Shown: one piece after another, positions 45,779-57,325 of the stretch | How the letters are laid out: every line of letters begins with the position of its first letter | Numbering within the stretch: the stretch's first letter is position 1 | NCBI RefSeq assembly: GCF_026810365.1 | Contig: NZ_CP113948.1 | Span: 1,451,001 to 1,515,000, forward strand | Source of the DNA: Flavobacterium praedii | GTDB taxonomy: Bacteria > Bacteroidota > Bacteroidia > Flavobacteriales > Flavobacteriaceae | Direction of reading: 5' to 3' | DNA: 64,000 nt | Made by a program: the position numbers and the translations under genes | The notes under the pieces: generated by a model | Databases searched by the model: none | What the model was told of the DNA's origin: nothing | Seen by the model: only the letters and a program-made list of their open reading frames with translations

Positions 45779-47541
45779 TTTAATAAAGCATTTAATAAAC
45801 CATTACTTTTTGCTTCTAATATTTCTATGTCTTCAATTATTTCATTTAGATTCCTATAACTATCTTCGTTATGAAAATATTCTAAAAAATTTATTGAATA
45901 ACCAATTTTAATGGACTTTAAATCAGGTTTTGCATTTGGAGTATATTTAAGGATTTCTTCTTTACAGTATTTATCAATCTCATTAATCAATGGGATAAAT
46001 TCCACATCTTTAAATTCCACATCTTCATCAAAATCTTTATTAGAATGTTTAACTTTTAATGAATAATAACCGAACTCTTTATTTGAAAATATTTGAGAAA
46101 ACTCATTAATTTCATTATTCAAATACATATTAACAATTGAATCAATATGATCTTTTGTAAGTTCACTTTTTTTGTTCCCTAAAGCTTTAGTCATTTTATT
46201 ATAAAACGAATCACCTTTTATTAATTGTACTTTATTTTCCCTAAACTTATCTTTATTATTAGAAAGTATCAAAATGTAAGTTGGTTGTCCAGTGTTATAG
46301 AAAATATCTAATGGTAATGCAATAACAGCTTCGAGTAAATCATTTTCAAGAATATATTGTCTAATGCCACTTTCACTTGAACCCGCATCACCAGTAAACA
46401 AAGCCGAACCGTTATGAACTGATGCTATGCGACTACCACCATCCTTAGGATCTTTCATTTTAGACAACATGTGTAGCATGAACATTAATTGTCCATCATT
46501 ACTACGAGAAGTTAAGCAAGTGGTTTCTAAATCTCCTTTAAAATTTTTAATAGGTAAATTAAATCGTTTGTCGTTAATTTCTACTTTCTTGGTGCTACTT
46601 ACATTTAAATTATCAATGTCCTGCTTCCAACTAGTGCCATAAGGGGGATTAGTAAGCATGAAATTGAATTTTAAATCAGGATCAAAACCATATTCACTTA
46701 ACGTAGAACCAAACTTTATTTTATCAGGGTCTTCTCCTTTCAACAACATATCTGATTTACAAGTAGCGTACATTTCACCAGTGTTTTCTTGACCGTATAA
46801 GTGAAAAGAAGCCTTTGATTTTATTTCCCCTTCTGGATTTGTGGCGAATAATTTTGATTGCGTTAGCATGGCACCTGAACCTGCACAAGGATCATACACC
46901 AAAAATGTGCCTTGTTGTATTTTATCTTTTACCGGAAGATATACCAAGTGTGTCATTAACTCAATGATTTCTCTTGGTGTGAAGTGTCGTCCAGCAGCTG
47001 CATTTGTTTTTTCGTTGAAACGTCTAATCAAATCCTCGAACATATAACCCATTGCCATAGGCGAAATTTTATCCGGGCTTAATTCTACTTTAGGACTGCA
47101 AAACTTTTCAATCAATGAAAATGTGATGTTTGTACTCTCAAAGGTTTCCAGCTGATTTCTAAACTTGAATTTTGTAATAATGTCTTGGACATTTTCTGAA
47201 AATCCGTTTAGATAATCCAGAAAATTGTCATCAATATTTTTTGGGTCAGCCAACAACTTCTTCATGGTGTATTTGGAAGTATTGTAAAATGCTAGACCTG
47301 AACCGTGTTGCTCACTGGTTAATAAACCCGAAAGGTTGTCTATTTTATCTTTGAAATCGTCAAAGGTTTTTTGCACTTTGTCTTTTGATGGTTCTAAAGC
47401 CAAATCCAAACGACGTAAAACGGTCATGGGTAAGATTACATCTTGGTATTGGTTTTCGAGAAACTTATTAATTAAAACATCATCGGCAACGGTCCAAATG
47501 AAGTTGATAATGGGTTGTAAGCTTTGTGTATTTAGGCTCAT
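45775..47541 (-). CDS. hsdM: Type I modification methyltransferase, HsdM subunit
   Basis: 588 aa N6-adenine methyltransferase. N-terminal helical domain, then SAM motif I DPCAGSG at 217-223 and catalytic NPPY at 298-301. Methylates the host target with HsdS. First gene of the operon hsdM-hsdS-DUF262/HNH-DUF262-hsdR; the 137-base gap 47542-47677 upstream should hold the promoter. Confidence 0.94.
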   Translation of the reverse strand: MSLNTQSLQPIINFIWTVADDVLINKFLENQYQDVILPMTVLRRLDLALEPSKDKVQKTFDDFKDKIDNLSGLLTSEQHGSGLAFYNTSKYTMKKLLADPKNIDDNFLDYLNGFSENVQDIITKFKFRNQLETFESTNITFSLIEKFCSPKVELSPDKISPMAMGYMFEDLIRRFNEKTNAAAGRHFTPREIIELMTHLVYLPVKDKIQQGTFLVYDPCAGSGAMLTQSKLFATNPEGEIKSKASFHLYGQENTGEMYATCKSDMLLKGEDPDKIKFGSTLSEYGFDPDLKFNFMLTNPPYGTSWKQDIDNLNVSSTKKVEINDKRFNLPIKNFKGDLETTCLTSRSNDGQLMFMLHMLSKMKDPKDGGSRIASVHNGSALFTGDAGSSESGIRQYILENDLLEAVIALPLDIFYNTGQPTYILILSNNKDKFRENKVQLIKGDSFYNKMTKALGNKKSELTKDHIDSIVNMYLNNEINEFSQIFSNKEFGYYSLKVKHSNKDFDEDVEFKDVEFIPLINEIDKYCKEEILKYTPNAKPDLKSIKIGYSINFLEYFHNEDSYRNLNEIIEDIEILEAKSNGLLNALLK

Positions 47542-47677
47542 TTATTGAATTTAATAGTATGTAAGATTATCATTATTTTCAGAAATAATGTATTATGGGT
47601 AAATATACAATAAAGCAATCTAATGTAATTTGAGGAAAACCGTAACCTACAATATTTTTATTAACTTTTTACTTTTT

Positions 47678-50600
47678 TTAAAAATCCATAGGATTAAATA
47701 AGTTATAATTATTATGCCCTATCAAAGATTGAATATAAAAGTCACTCCATAAAGGATGTGTAACTAGAGATTTAGCTCCATCATGATGTAAAATAATATA
47801 ATTATTCTCTTGAAATTCCAATTTTGCGTTAAGTTTATTTTCAATTAATTTACTTAAATAGTCTTCAAAAAACGATAGCCAATATTCTTGACTATAATTC
47901 ATCACAGATTCATTATCACTGCAAAGTCTAGCTAAATCTAAAGCATATCTCCAGTTGAGTAAATTATGATGATTTTGATTGTAATAATCTCTCAAGCAAT
48001 CATAACAAGAAGAAAAACAGCTTATATGATCTTCTTTAATTAAACCTTGATAAATAACTCCATTAGAAAGTAGATTAGAAATAAAAACTTCATTTGCCTT
48101 ATCCTTATCTGTTTCTCCATTTAAAAAATTTGTATATCCGGCACCGTTTTCGGCTGTTTCTACGATAAAAACTTCATGATTCCTTGATTGAGGAGAAATT
48201 CTGTAACCAATATTAAATTCATTACTTTCAATATCTAATGAATGGCAAATAGATTTTCTTATCAAGTAACCAAAAGAAAGGAAAATAGCTTTTTGAAAAA
48301 CATCATTATTATTTAATTCTAATTGATTATTAACTTCATTGACAGAAAGGGTTAATACTCCTGTTTTTTTTGACGCTAACAACGCATAATTCTGCTCGTT
48401 TTCGACAATTTTATTTCTATCTTGAAGCAGTTCTTTAACAACCCATTCGTTAGAATTCTTTATGTTACCCATAAAGAAAAAATCACCATTATTGTCATTA
48501 ATTTGATGTACTATGCCTTCATCCGGTATTATATTAGATGAAATTAATATGTTTTTTAAATTTACTTTTTTCTTTAAATCCGAGTTTGGATCTAAAGTGA
48601 CTTCACCAGCTCTTGCATTGAATTCAAATCGACCATCAAAATCTTTTATATTACTATCGTACTCAACCAAATAACCTTTTGGTGTTATTGCGTTAATCTT
48701 GGTGACAATACCTTGGATACATTGTGTACATTTAAAATTATCTGGTAATTTAGTGTAAATTGTTTTGCAAATTGTACAGGTGTATATATCATTTTCACTA
48801 AGCCCTCTGCCATCGTGGGGAACTACACGACCATTTTTATTTTTATAATCAATCACCCCAATACTTTTTAGGACTACCTTATCTCTAACGATTTCACTTC
48901 CAGGAGCAAATTCAGAAATAGAAAGTCCCAAATTTCTTGACACGATATTAGTTGTGTTTAATTTATCAGGATATTTTGTGTATAAATTTCTTAATTGAGT
49001 AGGGAAACCGAACATTGGTAGCAAACCTGCATTTGCCAATTTTTCGCTTAAATCTTCATGTGGGAAATTCACTTTATCATCACACGCTTTATCAATGTTC
49101 TCAATAAGTTTTAAAACATGTTGGTCATATATTTTTTCTTCAGATTCTAACAATTTTGTTCCAATCTTGAATACTTTAATTATATCTAGAATTTCAGGTT
49201 TATTAGTTAAAATGTATTTATCAATAGCTGTCTTATTATTTTTCCAATCCCAATCTTTCCCAAAATTTCCATGAACACTTTTAGAATTAACTTCTAAAGT
49301 TGAAAAGGCTTTATTTAAAATTTCTTTATTTACAAATCTTAATAAAATTTGTTCTCTATTCATTTCCAAATAAGGATCTGATGGCGTTGATGACACCATT
49401 CTATGCGATTCATTGTAATGTGTTTGATCGTGTGAATTACCCTTAGCAATGGTTAAAGCAATGGAAACGGGGCTACCTCTACGACCTGCACGACCGACTC
49501 TTTGTTGGTAATTAAAACGTTGTGGAGGCACATTTCCCATCATTACAGCAGTAAGTGAACCAATGTCGATACCCGCTTCCATTGTTGTAGTTACACTTAA
49601 CAAATCTATTTCTTCAACTAGATTATTTTCGGACTCCATCATTCTACCTTGGAATAATCTTTGGCGTCGTCTTCCTTCCGCTGGGTCTGTTTGACCTGAT
49701 AACTCTTCACAATGCAATCTTCTAATTTTGAATTTGTCTTGTTTAATTATGTGTAAATAATAATTGTTTTCTAAAATTCTGTTTACATCTTCATCAATAG
49801 CTAATTCTAATGAAGTATTACAACAATTGGTACATGCATTTTGAAAATTTATTATTTGAATATTGCTGCATACTTTGCATTTATACGTTTTTTCTTTATC
49901 CGTTTTTAAGACAAAATTTAAATTTTTACCCGTTAGAATAAATTTATTGTTCTTATTTAGTTTGTTCTCACTTAAAATTTCAAGAAAATTTTCTTTGAAA
50001 GGATTTTTGTATCCAACAAAATCCAAACACTTTCTTGCATATTTCCACACCTTAAGTGGAATTGAATCCCCTGAATTTCTATTGTCAGTAGATTCAATTC
50101 TGTAAGATTCGCCTAATAACTTTATACAATTCAAAACGAATTCTTTGTCATAAGGTAAAACTCCATTTAAAATTGGGCTTATATAACCAATATTTAAAGC
50201 TTCGAAAGAGCGTCTATTCCCTGCTAAAAGGCCTATAATTATTTCATTTCTAAGCGATGATACCGTTTTATCATGTAGGTTTTGGTCGCTATATTGTTTG
50301 AAATAATTTACCTCAAAATCAGCTTGATTATGCCAGTTATCTTTATGGCTATCTAAAGATAAAGAGTCTTTTGGACCGCCAGGATTGGTTCCTGTATGCA
50401 AAATTTCATAGGCCGTTTTAGTAACCAAGTCGTCTAAAGATATCCCTATATTTTTATTGTTATTAATTTCTTTTTTTAATTCTTCCAAAATTAAAGGATC
50501 TTCATCGTCAAAATATGCGTCAATTTTATCATATAGATCGGAAATTTGGCTGTTGCCTTTTTTATACTCCCGCAACTCTTTCCGCTCTTCTTTTGAAATG

Positions 50601-52813
50601 CTTTCTTCTACATATTTAATCAACAAATCATAAACTTGTGAATTACTTTCAATTTTTGAGAGTAAAAATGAACGCACCATATCCTTATAATGATCCATTT
50701 CAATTCCAGCAGATAGTTTCGCTGCCGCTTGACGACTATCTGAAAACAAGACTAGTTTGGCATTCTTTTCGTCTTTCTCTGCTAATGTTCTAACTAAAAT
50801 ATCAGCCATCAATTGGTTTACTTTTTGCACCCCTGTATAGTGCCTATGAATTGGTGTTAGGGAATTTACATCAACTTTATCATCTCTTAGTTTTGCTCCA
50901 CAACAAACGCAAATATTTGGATATGGTGACTTATATGAAGAATCCGGTCTAAATACCAAGGCATTGTTGTCTATTCTTTTATACAAATATTCACTACTCT
51001 GATAATCAATATTTATAAATTTCCAAGTTTCAAAATCTTTATTATTCTCTAAATCCTCAATACTAATTTTATCTTTTACATTATTATAAATCACTCTATT
51101 GACATATTTGTCTTTATCAATAGAAAAGTTTTGCAACATCTGAAATGTTGATTTTACTTCTTGATTTTCTTTCTTAATCCATGAGTTTAAATAAATCTCA
51201 CCACATTGACGGCAGTTTAGTAATTCTAAAATGACAGAACCACATTGACATTTATTTTGTGGTCTTTTGTATAATTTACCAATATTTCTACCTTCAAATT
51301 TAAAATCATGATCTACCTCTGAACAAAATGGATTAGAACAAGCCCATAATCCATCCACATTTCTAAAGAACAAATGTGCTCGTAGTGGTTGCAAAGTGTT
51401 TCCTTTTTCATCTTTTAGATCTGTTAAAAGATATAAAATGTTTTCAAAAGCTCCTATAGCTTCCTCGTTTGTATTTTTAGGAAAAATTAGATTGGCAACT
51501 TCATTTGCCTCTTTTGGTTTCTTTAAATAAAATCTTAAAGTGTTTAATAAATTATGTTGCTGAAATATTGATTGAATTTCTTCTTTTGAATATTCATTAA
51601 TTTTTAGAAAATCATTTGCATTTAAAGCAATTGGGATCTCTTTTACTTCATTTATATTTTCATCTTTTATTATAGAAAACTTTTCATTGATTTCTATATC
51701 AGTTAACCCAAAAAAACCGGCAATGAATTTCTTCACTCTTTCGCTTTCTTGCATAGATGCACTCGAACAAAGAAATTGTAATTGTTTAGAATTTGGTTTT
51801 AAACCTAATCTATTTAATAATAATCTAAGTAAATAAGCTACTTCTGTTCCGCTAGTACCACGATACGAGTGAAGTTCATCGATTACTAAATGAAAAATAT
51901 TGTTTTCAGATTCTTCTAACCATTCTTTTGTTGATTCAAAAATATTATTCTCATCACTTCTCATCATCATAACATTTAGCATGCTATAATTGGTTATTAA
52001 AATGTCAGGTGGAGCGTCTTGAATTGACCAACGATCACATAATTCTATTTCAACATCCGTATTTGGAATATCATATAAATAGTCTTCATCAATATCATCG
52101 TTTTCTGAAACGAATTTTTTAATAGAATCCCATTCTTTTTTGATTTTTTTTAATTCTTCTTCATTTTTTTTAATAACGGCTTTCTTATCTCTATCACCAG
52201 AAGTAGGGGTTAATGAAGTGTACCTAGAGAATGTTATGTAATCTTTATTTAAGTTGCTATCAAACCAATTGACAACATTTTCTGAAGACAATGATTTTCT
52301 TAATCTACGCATTTGGTCTTCTGCAAGAGCATTTAATGGATATAAAATTAATCCTCTTAAAGCTGCAGAAGAAGGTTTTCCAGAATTTGTATTTTTAATT
52401 TTTTCGCTTATGATATCATACATTAATGGAAATAAAAAACATTCTGTTTTTCCAGAACCAGTACCAGTAGTAACAATAATGTTTTTTCTATTTACAACTG
52501 CTTCTTTAATTGACTGAAACTGATGAGAATACAATTTACTTTCCACAGAGCCTCTATTTACAAATAGACCATTGGAAGCAAACTCAGCAAATTTTTCGTT
52601 TAATGAGAGTTCCTTACAAATCTCATTTAATGACTTATATTCTTTATACTTTGGAGTAAACTCAATTATTGGATATTTTGTAATTGTATCACCCGTATTG
52701 AATAATTGGCTACGTTCATCTTCTAGCCTCTTATTACTAAAAAACAAACTCGTATCTATATATTTTTTATATGTTTCTCGTAATTCTCTCCAAGTGTTAA
52801 ATACATTTTCCAT
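47678..52813 (-). CDS. Large DUF1998-type SF2 helicase (Druantia DruE/DISARM DrmA-like)
   Basis: 1711 aa. Walker A TGTGSGKT at 115-122, DELH at 312-315, and the helicase C motif [20 protein letters not shown]. Two zinc-ribbon-like Cys clusters lie near residues 500-530 (CSNPFC..., CQCG...CRQCGE) and 1000-1030. The C-terminal DUF1998 domain includes [10 protein letters not shown] and [15 protein letters not shown]. Proteins like this are the core of several defence systems. Last gene of a four-gene operon; it starts within the stop of the 286-aa gene. Confidence 0.85.
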   Translation of the reverse strand: MENVFNTWRELRETYKKYIDTSLFFSNKRLEDERSQLFNTGDTITKYPIIEFTPKYKEYKSLNEICKELSLNEKFAEFASNGLFVNRGSVESKLYSHQFQSIKEAVVNRKNIIVTTGTGSGKTECFLFPLMYDIISEKIKNTNSGKPSSAALRGLILYPLNALAEDQMRRLRKSLSSENVVNWFDSNLNKDYITFSRYTSLTPTSGDRDKKAVIKKNEEELKKIKKEWDSIKKFVSENDDIDEDYLYDIPNTDVEIELCDRWSIQDAPPDILITNYSMLNVMMMRSDENNIFESTKEWLEESENNIFHLVIDELHSYRGTSGTEVAYLLRLLLNRLGLKPNSKQLQFLCSSASMQESERVKKFIAGFFGLTDIEINEKFSIIKDENINEVKEIPIALNANDFLKINEYSKEEIQSIFQQHNLLNTLRFYLKKPKEANEVANLIFPKNTNEEAIGAFENILYLLTDLKDEKGNTLQPLRAHLFFRNVDGLWACSNPFCSEVDHDFKFEGRNIGKLYKRPQNKCQCGSVILELLNCRQCGEIYLNSWIKKENQEVKSTFQMLQNFSIDKDKYVNRVIYNNVKDKISIEDLENNKDFETWKFINIDYQSSEYLYKRIDNNALVFRPDSSYKSPYPNICVCCGAKLRDDKVDVNSLTPIHRHYTGVQKVNQLMADILVRTLAEKDEKNAKLVLFSDSRQAAAKLSAGIEMDHYKDMVRSFLLSKIESNSQVYDLLIKYVEESISKEERKELREYKKGNSQISDLYDKIDAYFDDEDPLILEELKKEINNNKNIGISLDDLVTKTAYEILHTGTNPGGPKDSLSLDSHKDNWHNQADFEVNYFKQYSDQNLHDKTVSSLRNEIIIGLLAGNRRSFEALNIGYISPILNGVLPYDKEFVLNCIKLLGESYRIESTDNRNSGDSIPLKVWKYARKCLDFVGYKNPFKENFLEILSENKLNKNNKFILTGKNLNFVLKTDKEKTYKCKVCSNIQIINFQNACTNCCNTSLELAIDEDVNRILENNYYLHIIKQDKFKIRRLHCEELSGQTDPAEGRRRQRLFQGRMMESENNLVEEIDLLSVTTTMEAGIDIGSLTAVMMGNVPPQRFNYQQRVGRAGRRGSPVSIALTIAKGNSHDQTHYNESHRMVSSTPSDPYLEMNREQILLRFVNKEILNKAFSTLEVNSKSVHGNFGKDWDWKNNKTAIDKYILTNKPEILDIIKVFKIGTKLLESEEKIYDQHVLKLIENIDKACDDKVNFPHEDLSEKLANAGLLPMFGFPTQLRNLYTKYPDKLNTTNIVSRNLGLSISEFAPGSEIVRDKVVLKSIGVIDYKNKNGRVVPHDGRGLSENDIYTCTICKTIYTKLPDNFKCTQCIQGIVTKINAITPKGYLVEYDSNIKDFDGRFEFNARAGEVTLDPNSDLKKKVNLKNILISSNIIPDEGIVHQINDNNGDFFFMGNIKNSNEWVVKELLQDRNKIVENEQNYALLASKKTGVLTLSVNEVNNQLELNNNDVFQKAIFLSFGYLIRKSICHSLDIESNEFNIGYRISPQSRNHEVFIVETAENGAGYTNFLNGETDKDKANEVFISNLLSNGVIYQGLIKEDHISCFSSCYDCLRDYYNQNHHNLLNWRYALDLARLCSDNESVMNYSQEYWLSFFEDYLSKLIENKLNAKLEFQENNYIILHHDGAKSLVTHPLWSDFYIQSLIGHNNYNLFNPMDF

Positions 52814-53673
52814 TATTCTAAGGTGTAATTTAAATTAAGTATTTTACTTATTTTTAAAAATTGCTTTAATTCAATTCTAAACTGATTATTTACAGGAATA
52901 TCACCCGTTTCCATTATATGATTCAGCAACATAATTTTATACAGATATGCTGGATAAGTGTAATATGATTTTAACTTTATTTCACCAGATAATTTGCTAT
53001 ACTTAAACAATGATTTATTGCCATTAATAAGTTTTAAAGTGTTTACTTTTTCATACTCATCGGGTTCAATTAAGAAGTATTTGTTTTTAAATAAAAACAA
53101 ATACTTGAAGTAATTTCCATTATAGAGGTAACATTTGTATAGTTTATTGTTTTCTATAATATCATTACTTTTTTCCCATTTACGCTTTTCCGAATTGTAC
53201 TTTTCTAATTTAGTTATTTGACCTAAATCATTATAAATAACTGGCTCCCAATTTTTTACAATTAATTTAACTGAATGCAATAGATCAATACTATCATTTA
53301 AAACAAAAACCATTTTATTTACATCATAATCAAGTATATTAATATTTGCGTCTTCAAAAATAGTTAAGCCTAAATATTGTTGTTTAATCAAATGATTGTT
53401 GCTTTTTAAAATCTCTTCAGGAAAATTTATCCCTATTGTGTAGTTGTGTTTTGTATTTGTAATTATTGAGGTATTCGATAATGAATATCTGTTTTTTTCC
53501 ACTTTATCAATAATCCCAAGATTTAATAATTGAAATAGATAATGAAAATTTAACTTGTTATTTTCAAAATCCGAAATGTTATTTGAAAGCAATCTTTTTA
53601 TTCGATCAAATGATAAGCTCTTTTCGCCAATATTATAATTGTAAACGAATATGTTATATAACAGCCCAACCAT
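52813..53673 (-). CDS. Defence-operon protein of unknown function (286 aa)
   Basis: The N-terminal 70 residues ([16 protein letters not shown], then [20 protein letters not shown]) look like a winged helix, a DNA-binding or interaction fold. The rest is strand-rich. It overlaps both neighbours by one base, so all four genes are translationally coupled. No family recognised. Confidence 0.68.
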   Translation of the reverse strand: MVGLLYNIFVYNYNIGEKSLSFDRIKRLLSNNISDFENNKLNFHYLFQLLNLGIIDKVEKNRYSLSNTSIITNTKHNYTIGINFPEEILKSNNHLIKQQYLGLTIFEDANINILDYDVNKMVFVLNDSIDLLHSVKLIVKNWEPVIYNDLGQITKLEKYNSEKRKWEKSNDIIENNKLYKCYLYNGNYFKYLFLFKNKYFLIEPDEYEKVNTLKLINGNKSLFKYSKLSGEIKLKSYYTYPAYLYKIMLLNHIMETGDIPVNNQFRIELKQFLKISKILNLNYTLE

Positions 53674-55400
53674 TACATAAAATAATTGTCTGAATAATCA
53701 GGATATTGATTGTTTACTTCAAGTTTAGCTAAATTTAAACCTACTTCAGCATTAATTTTTTGATATGAATAATCTAAAGTATGTGGTAAAAAAGCCCATT
53801 TTTTAAATGTGGATTTGTTTATAGGAAGTCCAAAATCATCAATCTCAGAATCAACAGCTATAAGAATAACAATTAGATTATCAGGCCAATTGTTTTCGGT
53901 TCCAGGTATTTTAGTCCTTATCTTATTTCTAATATCTAAAATTGGTTTACCATAGCATTCAAAACTAGCCACATTGAAGTCTTGCAAAATGAAAAAATGC
54001 AGTATTTCTTTATTTGCGATTGCTCTTTGACAAATTATACTAAATCCATTTTCTTCAAGATATTTATATTTTAACCAATCTGCATCTGCATTTTGAATCA
54101 TTATTTCATAACTTCCTAAATGTTGAATTGAATTAAGAGTTAATTCAATTGAACTTCCAATTAAAAAGCGATTTTCTTTTAATATGTATAGCGTATCTTT
54201 TATTTCCGCTTTTGACGAAATTTTAGATTCCAACTCATTATAAAAATCATCTAAGTCAATAATTGACGATGAATTATTTGATGAAATAATTTCATAATAA
54301 TTTTTAACAAATTCATTTTTAACTCCTACACTGCCATTATTTATTCCTGCAGCTAACTGAATAGAAAGAATTAAATCCTCTTTTTTATTTGTAATATTTT
54401 CAAGTTCCTTAACTAAACTTTCTTGCTGACTTTTTATTTTTTCTAATTCTGCGTGTTTTTCATTTAATTCTAATAAGACTTTGTTTTTACTAACTTCTTT
54501 TATTTGAATATTCTTTTCAATTTCTTTCAAAGTTTCTTCTTCAAATCTTTCTTTATTTTCGATAATAATTTTATTGACTAATAAACCCCATTCATCCTGT
54601 TTATAGCTTATTTTTTTGAGTTCTTCATATGATAATTTTAAATCTGATAAATATTCTGAAGCTCGTTCTAATCTAACGTGATCCAAACTTGAATTCCCTC
54701 TATTAAGCGATTTTATATTATCATACGTTTTAGTTATCATATTGATCTCAGCTCTATCAATAGATAATTGACTTTTTAAAAAACCCATTAATTGATCAAC
54801 TGTCATACAATCCATTACATCAATTTTAATTTGAGGTTCTTCTAATAAATAACTGAATTTAAAATTTTCAACCTGTATTAAATTTTCAATATCATATTGA
54901 AATGAATGAACAAACGTATCTTTTTTGGGTTGAATTTTTCCATTAGTTGTCTTAAATGGACCAAATATCTTTTCATTATCACAAAAATAAAAATTACCAA
55001 GTTCCTCTTTAAGATAATCCTTCGATTCAAAATAATTATTTAGTTCTTCTAGATTGATATAATTCGTTTTTAAATAATCGCTAGGAACATCTATGATAAG
55101 ACTTCCAGTTTTTTTTATAGATTTTAAATGAACATAATAATTTCTTCCTTCAACTATTTCTGAATTAATGTTTCCTGGAATAATTTCAACTAATTGATTA
55201 ATTGCACCATCTGTCAAAAATTTGAAAATTTTATCTGAAAAAATTTTCGAATCAGTTTTAAAATAATCTTTAATAGTTTCTTCGTCATTAATAAAATCTT
55301 TATCTCTTACAAAAGCAACAACTTTACAATTGCCACCTTCTCCAAGACCAAATTGATTTCTATCTAAAATTATCGAGTAAATCTTTTTAATACTTTCCAT
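53673..55400 (-). CDS. Defence-operon protein with coiled coil (575 aa)
   Basis: Soluble. An N-terminal mixed domain is followed by a long coiled coil at about residues 270-350 (KEIEKNIQIKEVSKNKVLLE and following heptads). The C-terminal domain contains FFILQDFNVASFECYGKPIL and VILIAVDSEIDDFGLPI and may be an ATPase-like or nuclease-like fold, but no Walker motif is visible. It overlaps the upstream gene by 14 bases. Possibly a structural subunit of the helicase complex (inference). Confidence 0.68.
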   Translation of the reverse strand: MESIKKIYSIILDRNQFGLGEGGNCKVVAFVRDKDFINDEETIKDYFKTDSKIFSDKIFKFLTDGAINQLVEIIPGNINSEIVEGRNYYVHLKSIKKTGSLIIDVPSDYLKTNYINLEELNNYFESKDYLKEELGNFYFCDNEKIFGPFKTTNGKIQPKKDTFVHSFQYDIENLIQVENFKFSYLLEEPQIKIDVMDCMTVDQLMGFLKSQLSIDRAEINMITKTYDNIKSLNRGNSSLDHVRLERASEYLSDLKLSYEELKKISYKQDEWGLLVNKIIIENKERFEEETLKEIEKNIQIKEVSKNKVLLELNEKHAELEKIKSQQESLVKELENITNKKEDLILSIQLAAGINNGSVGVKNEFVKNYYEIISSNNSSSIIDLDDFYNELESKISSKAEIKDTLYILKENRFLIGSSIELTLNSIQHLGSYEIMIQNADADWLKYKYLEENGFSIICQRAIANKEILHFFILQDFNVASFECYGKPILDIRNKIRTKIPGTENNWPDNLIVILIAVDSEIDDFGLPINKSTFKKWAFLPHTLDYSYQKINAEVGLNLAKLEVNNQYPDYSDNYFM

Positions 55401-56934
55401 TCCTGCTGTTTTCTATTGCTTTAAATAATTGACTATCCGAATTAATTCTAATACCATTAATAGTTTTAATCCAATTTTTTATCGTTAGTGTTTCGATCAT
55501 GACATTATCTTTATACTTCAATAGTAAGCCACTAATACAACCAGTTTCTTCATTTTTATAGTCTAAAGAAGAAAATTCTAATGAATTCGTTTTATCATTT
55601 ATGGGATAATTTAAAAGAGGCAATTCAACTAATTCAAAGTTATAATTACTATAACCATTTATCCTTATTGTGTATTTTCCAACTCTATTCATCTCATTTA
55701 TATCTATTATTTTTTTATTATAATAAATATTATAGCGAATATCTTCTTTCAAATGAATTTTAGGTGGATTATTGACAAAATACTTTTTCTCACCAGACAC
55801 TTTAAATCCCTTTAATTCAATTGGATAATCGCTAATTACTTTATTTTTTAAAAAATCGGGTAAATTGTCTGAATTTTTTATTTTAAAAATTAAAACATTA
55901 TGTTTCTGGTTCTCATAATCTAAAGGTAAAAAGACACTATTTGATGCTCTTATCTCCTTTTGATTAGCAGCGGATTGATATATTAATAATATGTTATTAT
56001 CGTTTAAAGAAATAGAGTTAACCGACTCAAATTCATTAGGATAATTTTTATTTTCTTTAAAAATCATGAACCTTTTATTTCTGACTAAAGAATTTAGGCT
56101 GTCCAAAATATTATAATATTCATCATATAACAACAATTCACTTGGACTAAATTTAATAATGTAGTTTTCGTTTGAAATACTATTATTAAAACTCAAAATT
56201 TCATTTTTAATCATCCAATCATCTGAACAATAAAAATCAAAAATTTGTTTTAATTTTATTTTTAGTTCAATTTCTGACCATTGATTATCATTTTTTGTAT
56301 TGTTTTCTCTACGAAAATTATTTCTGAAATTTGATATTTCATTAAGATAATATTTCTTAAAGTCTTCAAAAGAAATAGATTCAAACCCGTTATTAATTAC
56401 AGTAAAAAAAGAACTATATTCTTTTAAATCCTCATGATTCAATACAATTTGTGATTTAGGGAATTGTGTGAATCTTCCAGCATATCTTGTTATTTCAGGT
56501 AAGATAATTTTAATGCTCTTATTTTTAAAAAATGCACGAGCACTTAACCAAATTTTTTCTTGAACTTTAAATTCAAAATCAAAATCTTCAGAAAAAAAGG
56601 AATTTAATTCATTAGCATCTATAACACCTATCAAACCTGCAAAACGGACTTTAAAATTAGCAGCCGTTATACCGTTCTGATTTTGCATTTTGAATGCAGC
56701 TAAACATTGCAAAGCAACTAAACCAAAATATTGAGGAATACCTTCTTTTTCTTTTAATAGATAAGACCAGCTTTTGCAATTAATTTCTTTAAAATCATAT
56801 AATTTTATATTATATTCAGCAACAAACCCATCAATCTCACTTATTGGAATTGACAAAGAATTTATTTGATTAGGAATACAATTATTGATGTAATAGTAAT
56901 AAACCCAGAGATTAAACTTGCTATATGATGTCAT
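55387..56934 (-). CDS. Defence-operon protein of unknown function (515 aa), first gene
   Basis: Soluble, no signal peptide. Begins MTSYSKFNLWVYYYYINNC. A central region (FKVQEKIWLSARAFFKNKSI, ITRYAGRFTQFPKSQIVL) is mixed, and the C-terminal third is beta-rich. Nothing in it identifies a family. It heads the operon leading to the DUF1998 helicase, after a 390-base gap. Confidence 0.65.
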   Translation of the reverse strand: MTSYSKFNLWVYYYYINNCIPNQINSLSIPISEIDGFVAEYNIKLYDFKEINCKSWSYLLKEKEGIPQYFGLVALQCLAAFKMQNQNGITAANFKVRFAGLIGVIDANELNSFFSEDFDFEFKVQEKIWLSARAFFKNKSIKIILPEITRYAGRFTQFPKSQIVLNHEDLKEYSSFFTVINNGFESISFEDFKKYYLNEISNFRNNFRRENNTKNDNQWSEIELKIKLKQIFDFYCSDDWMIKNEILSFNNSISNENYIIKFSPSELLLYDEYYNILDSLNSLVRNKRFMIFKENKNYPNEFESVNSISLNDNNILLIYQSAANQKEIRASNSVFLPLDYENQKHNVLIFKIKNSDNLPDFLKNKVISDYPIELKGFKVSGEKKYFVNNPPKIHLKEDIRYNIYYNKKIIDINEMNRVGKYTIRINGYSNYNFELVELPLLNYPINDKTNSLEFSSLDYKNEETGCISGLLLKYKDNVMIETLTIKNWIKTINGIRINSDSQLFKAIENSRNGKY

Positions 56935-57325
56935 TTAAACTTGTAAGAAAAAGTGTTTTTGTAAATATAAATAAATGAACTGGAAAAAAAATGCGGAAAA
57001 CCGTAAAAGGAAGAATAATAGTGTAAAAAAGTAAAAATAAATGTAGGGTGTAGGGTGTAAGGAAAAAACGGGTAAAACATTTTTTATTTTTTAGGAATAA
57101 AAAAAACTGATTAATATGGCTGTATTGGCGCAAACTAATCCGACTACTTTACCAAAATGCGTTGCTATGGTCTTATGTTGCCTGAAAGTATGAAAAGATG
57201 AAAAATAAAAAATGTTTGTATTGAAATTTGGTTACACCCCTTACACCCTTTTTTTAGAAGGCAGGTTTTTGGGAGTAGATTGCAGAAAAAAAGTGGAAAC
57301 TTTTGATTTCCACTCTGTTTAAAAT
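56935..57325. other. Gene-less stretch with an inverted GGGTGTAAGG repeat
   Basis: Contains GTAGGGTGTAGGGTGTAAGG near 57043-57062 and its partner CCTTACACCC at 57239-57248, 176 bases apart. It lies after the stop of the replication gene and before the helicase operon. It could be an origin, a long-range terminator or a promoter region; a 70-codon minus frame (56921-57133) is not convincing. Confidence 0.4.

Noticed and set aside
56921..57133. 70-codon minus-strand frame before the helicase operon
   Set aside because: Overlaps the first gene of the operon, Phe-rich low complexity, no start context.
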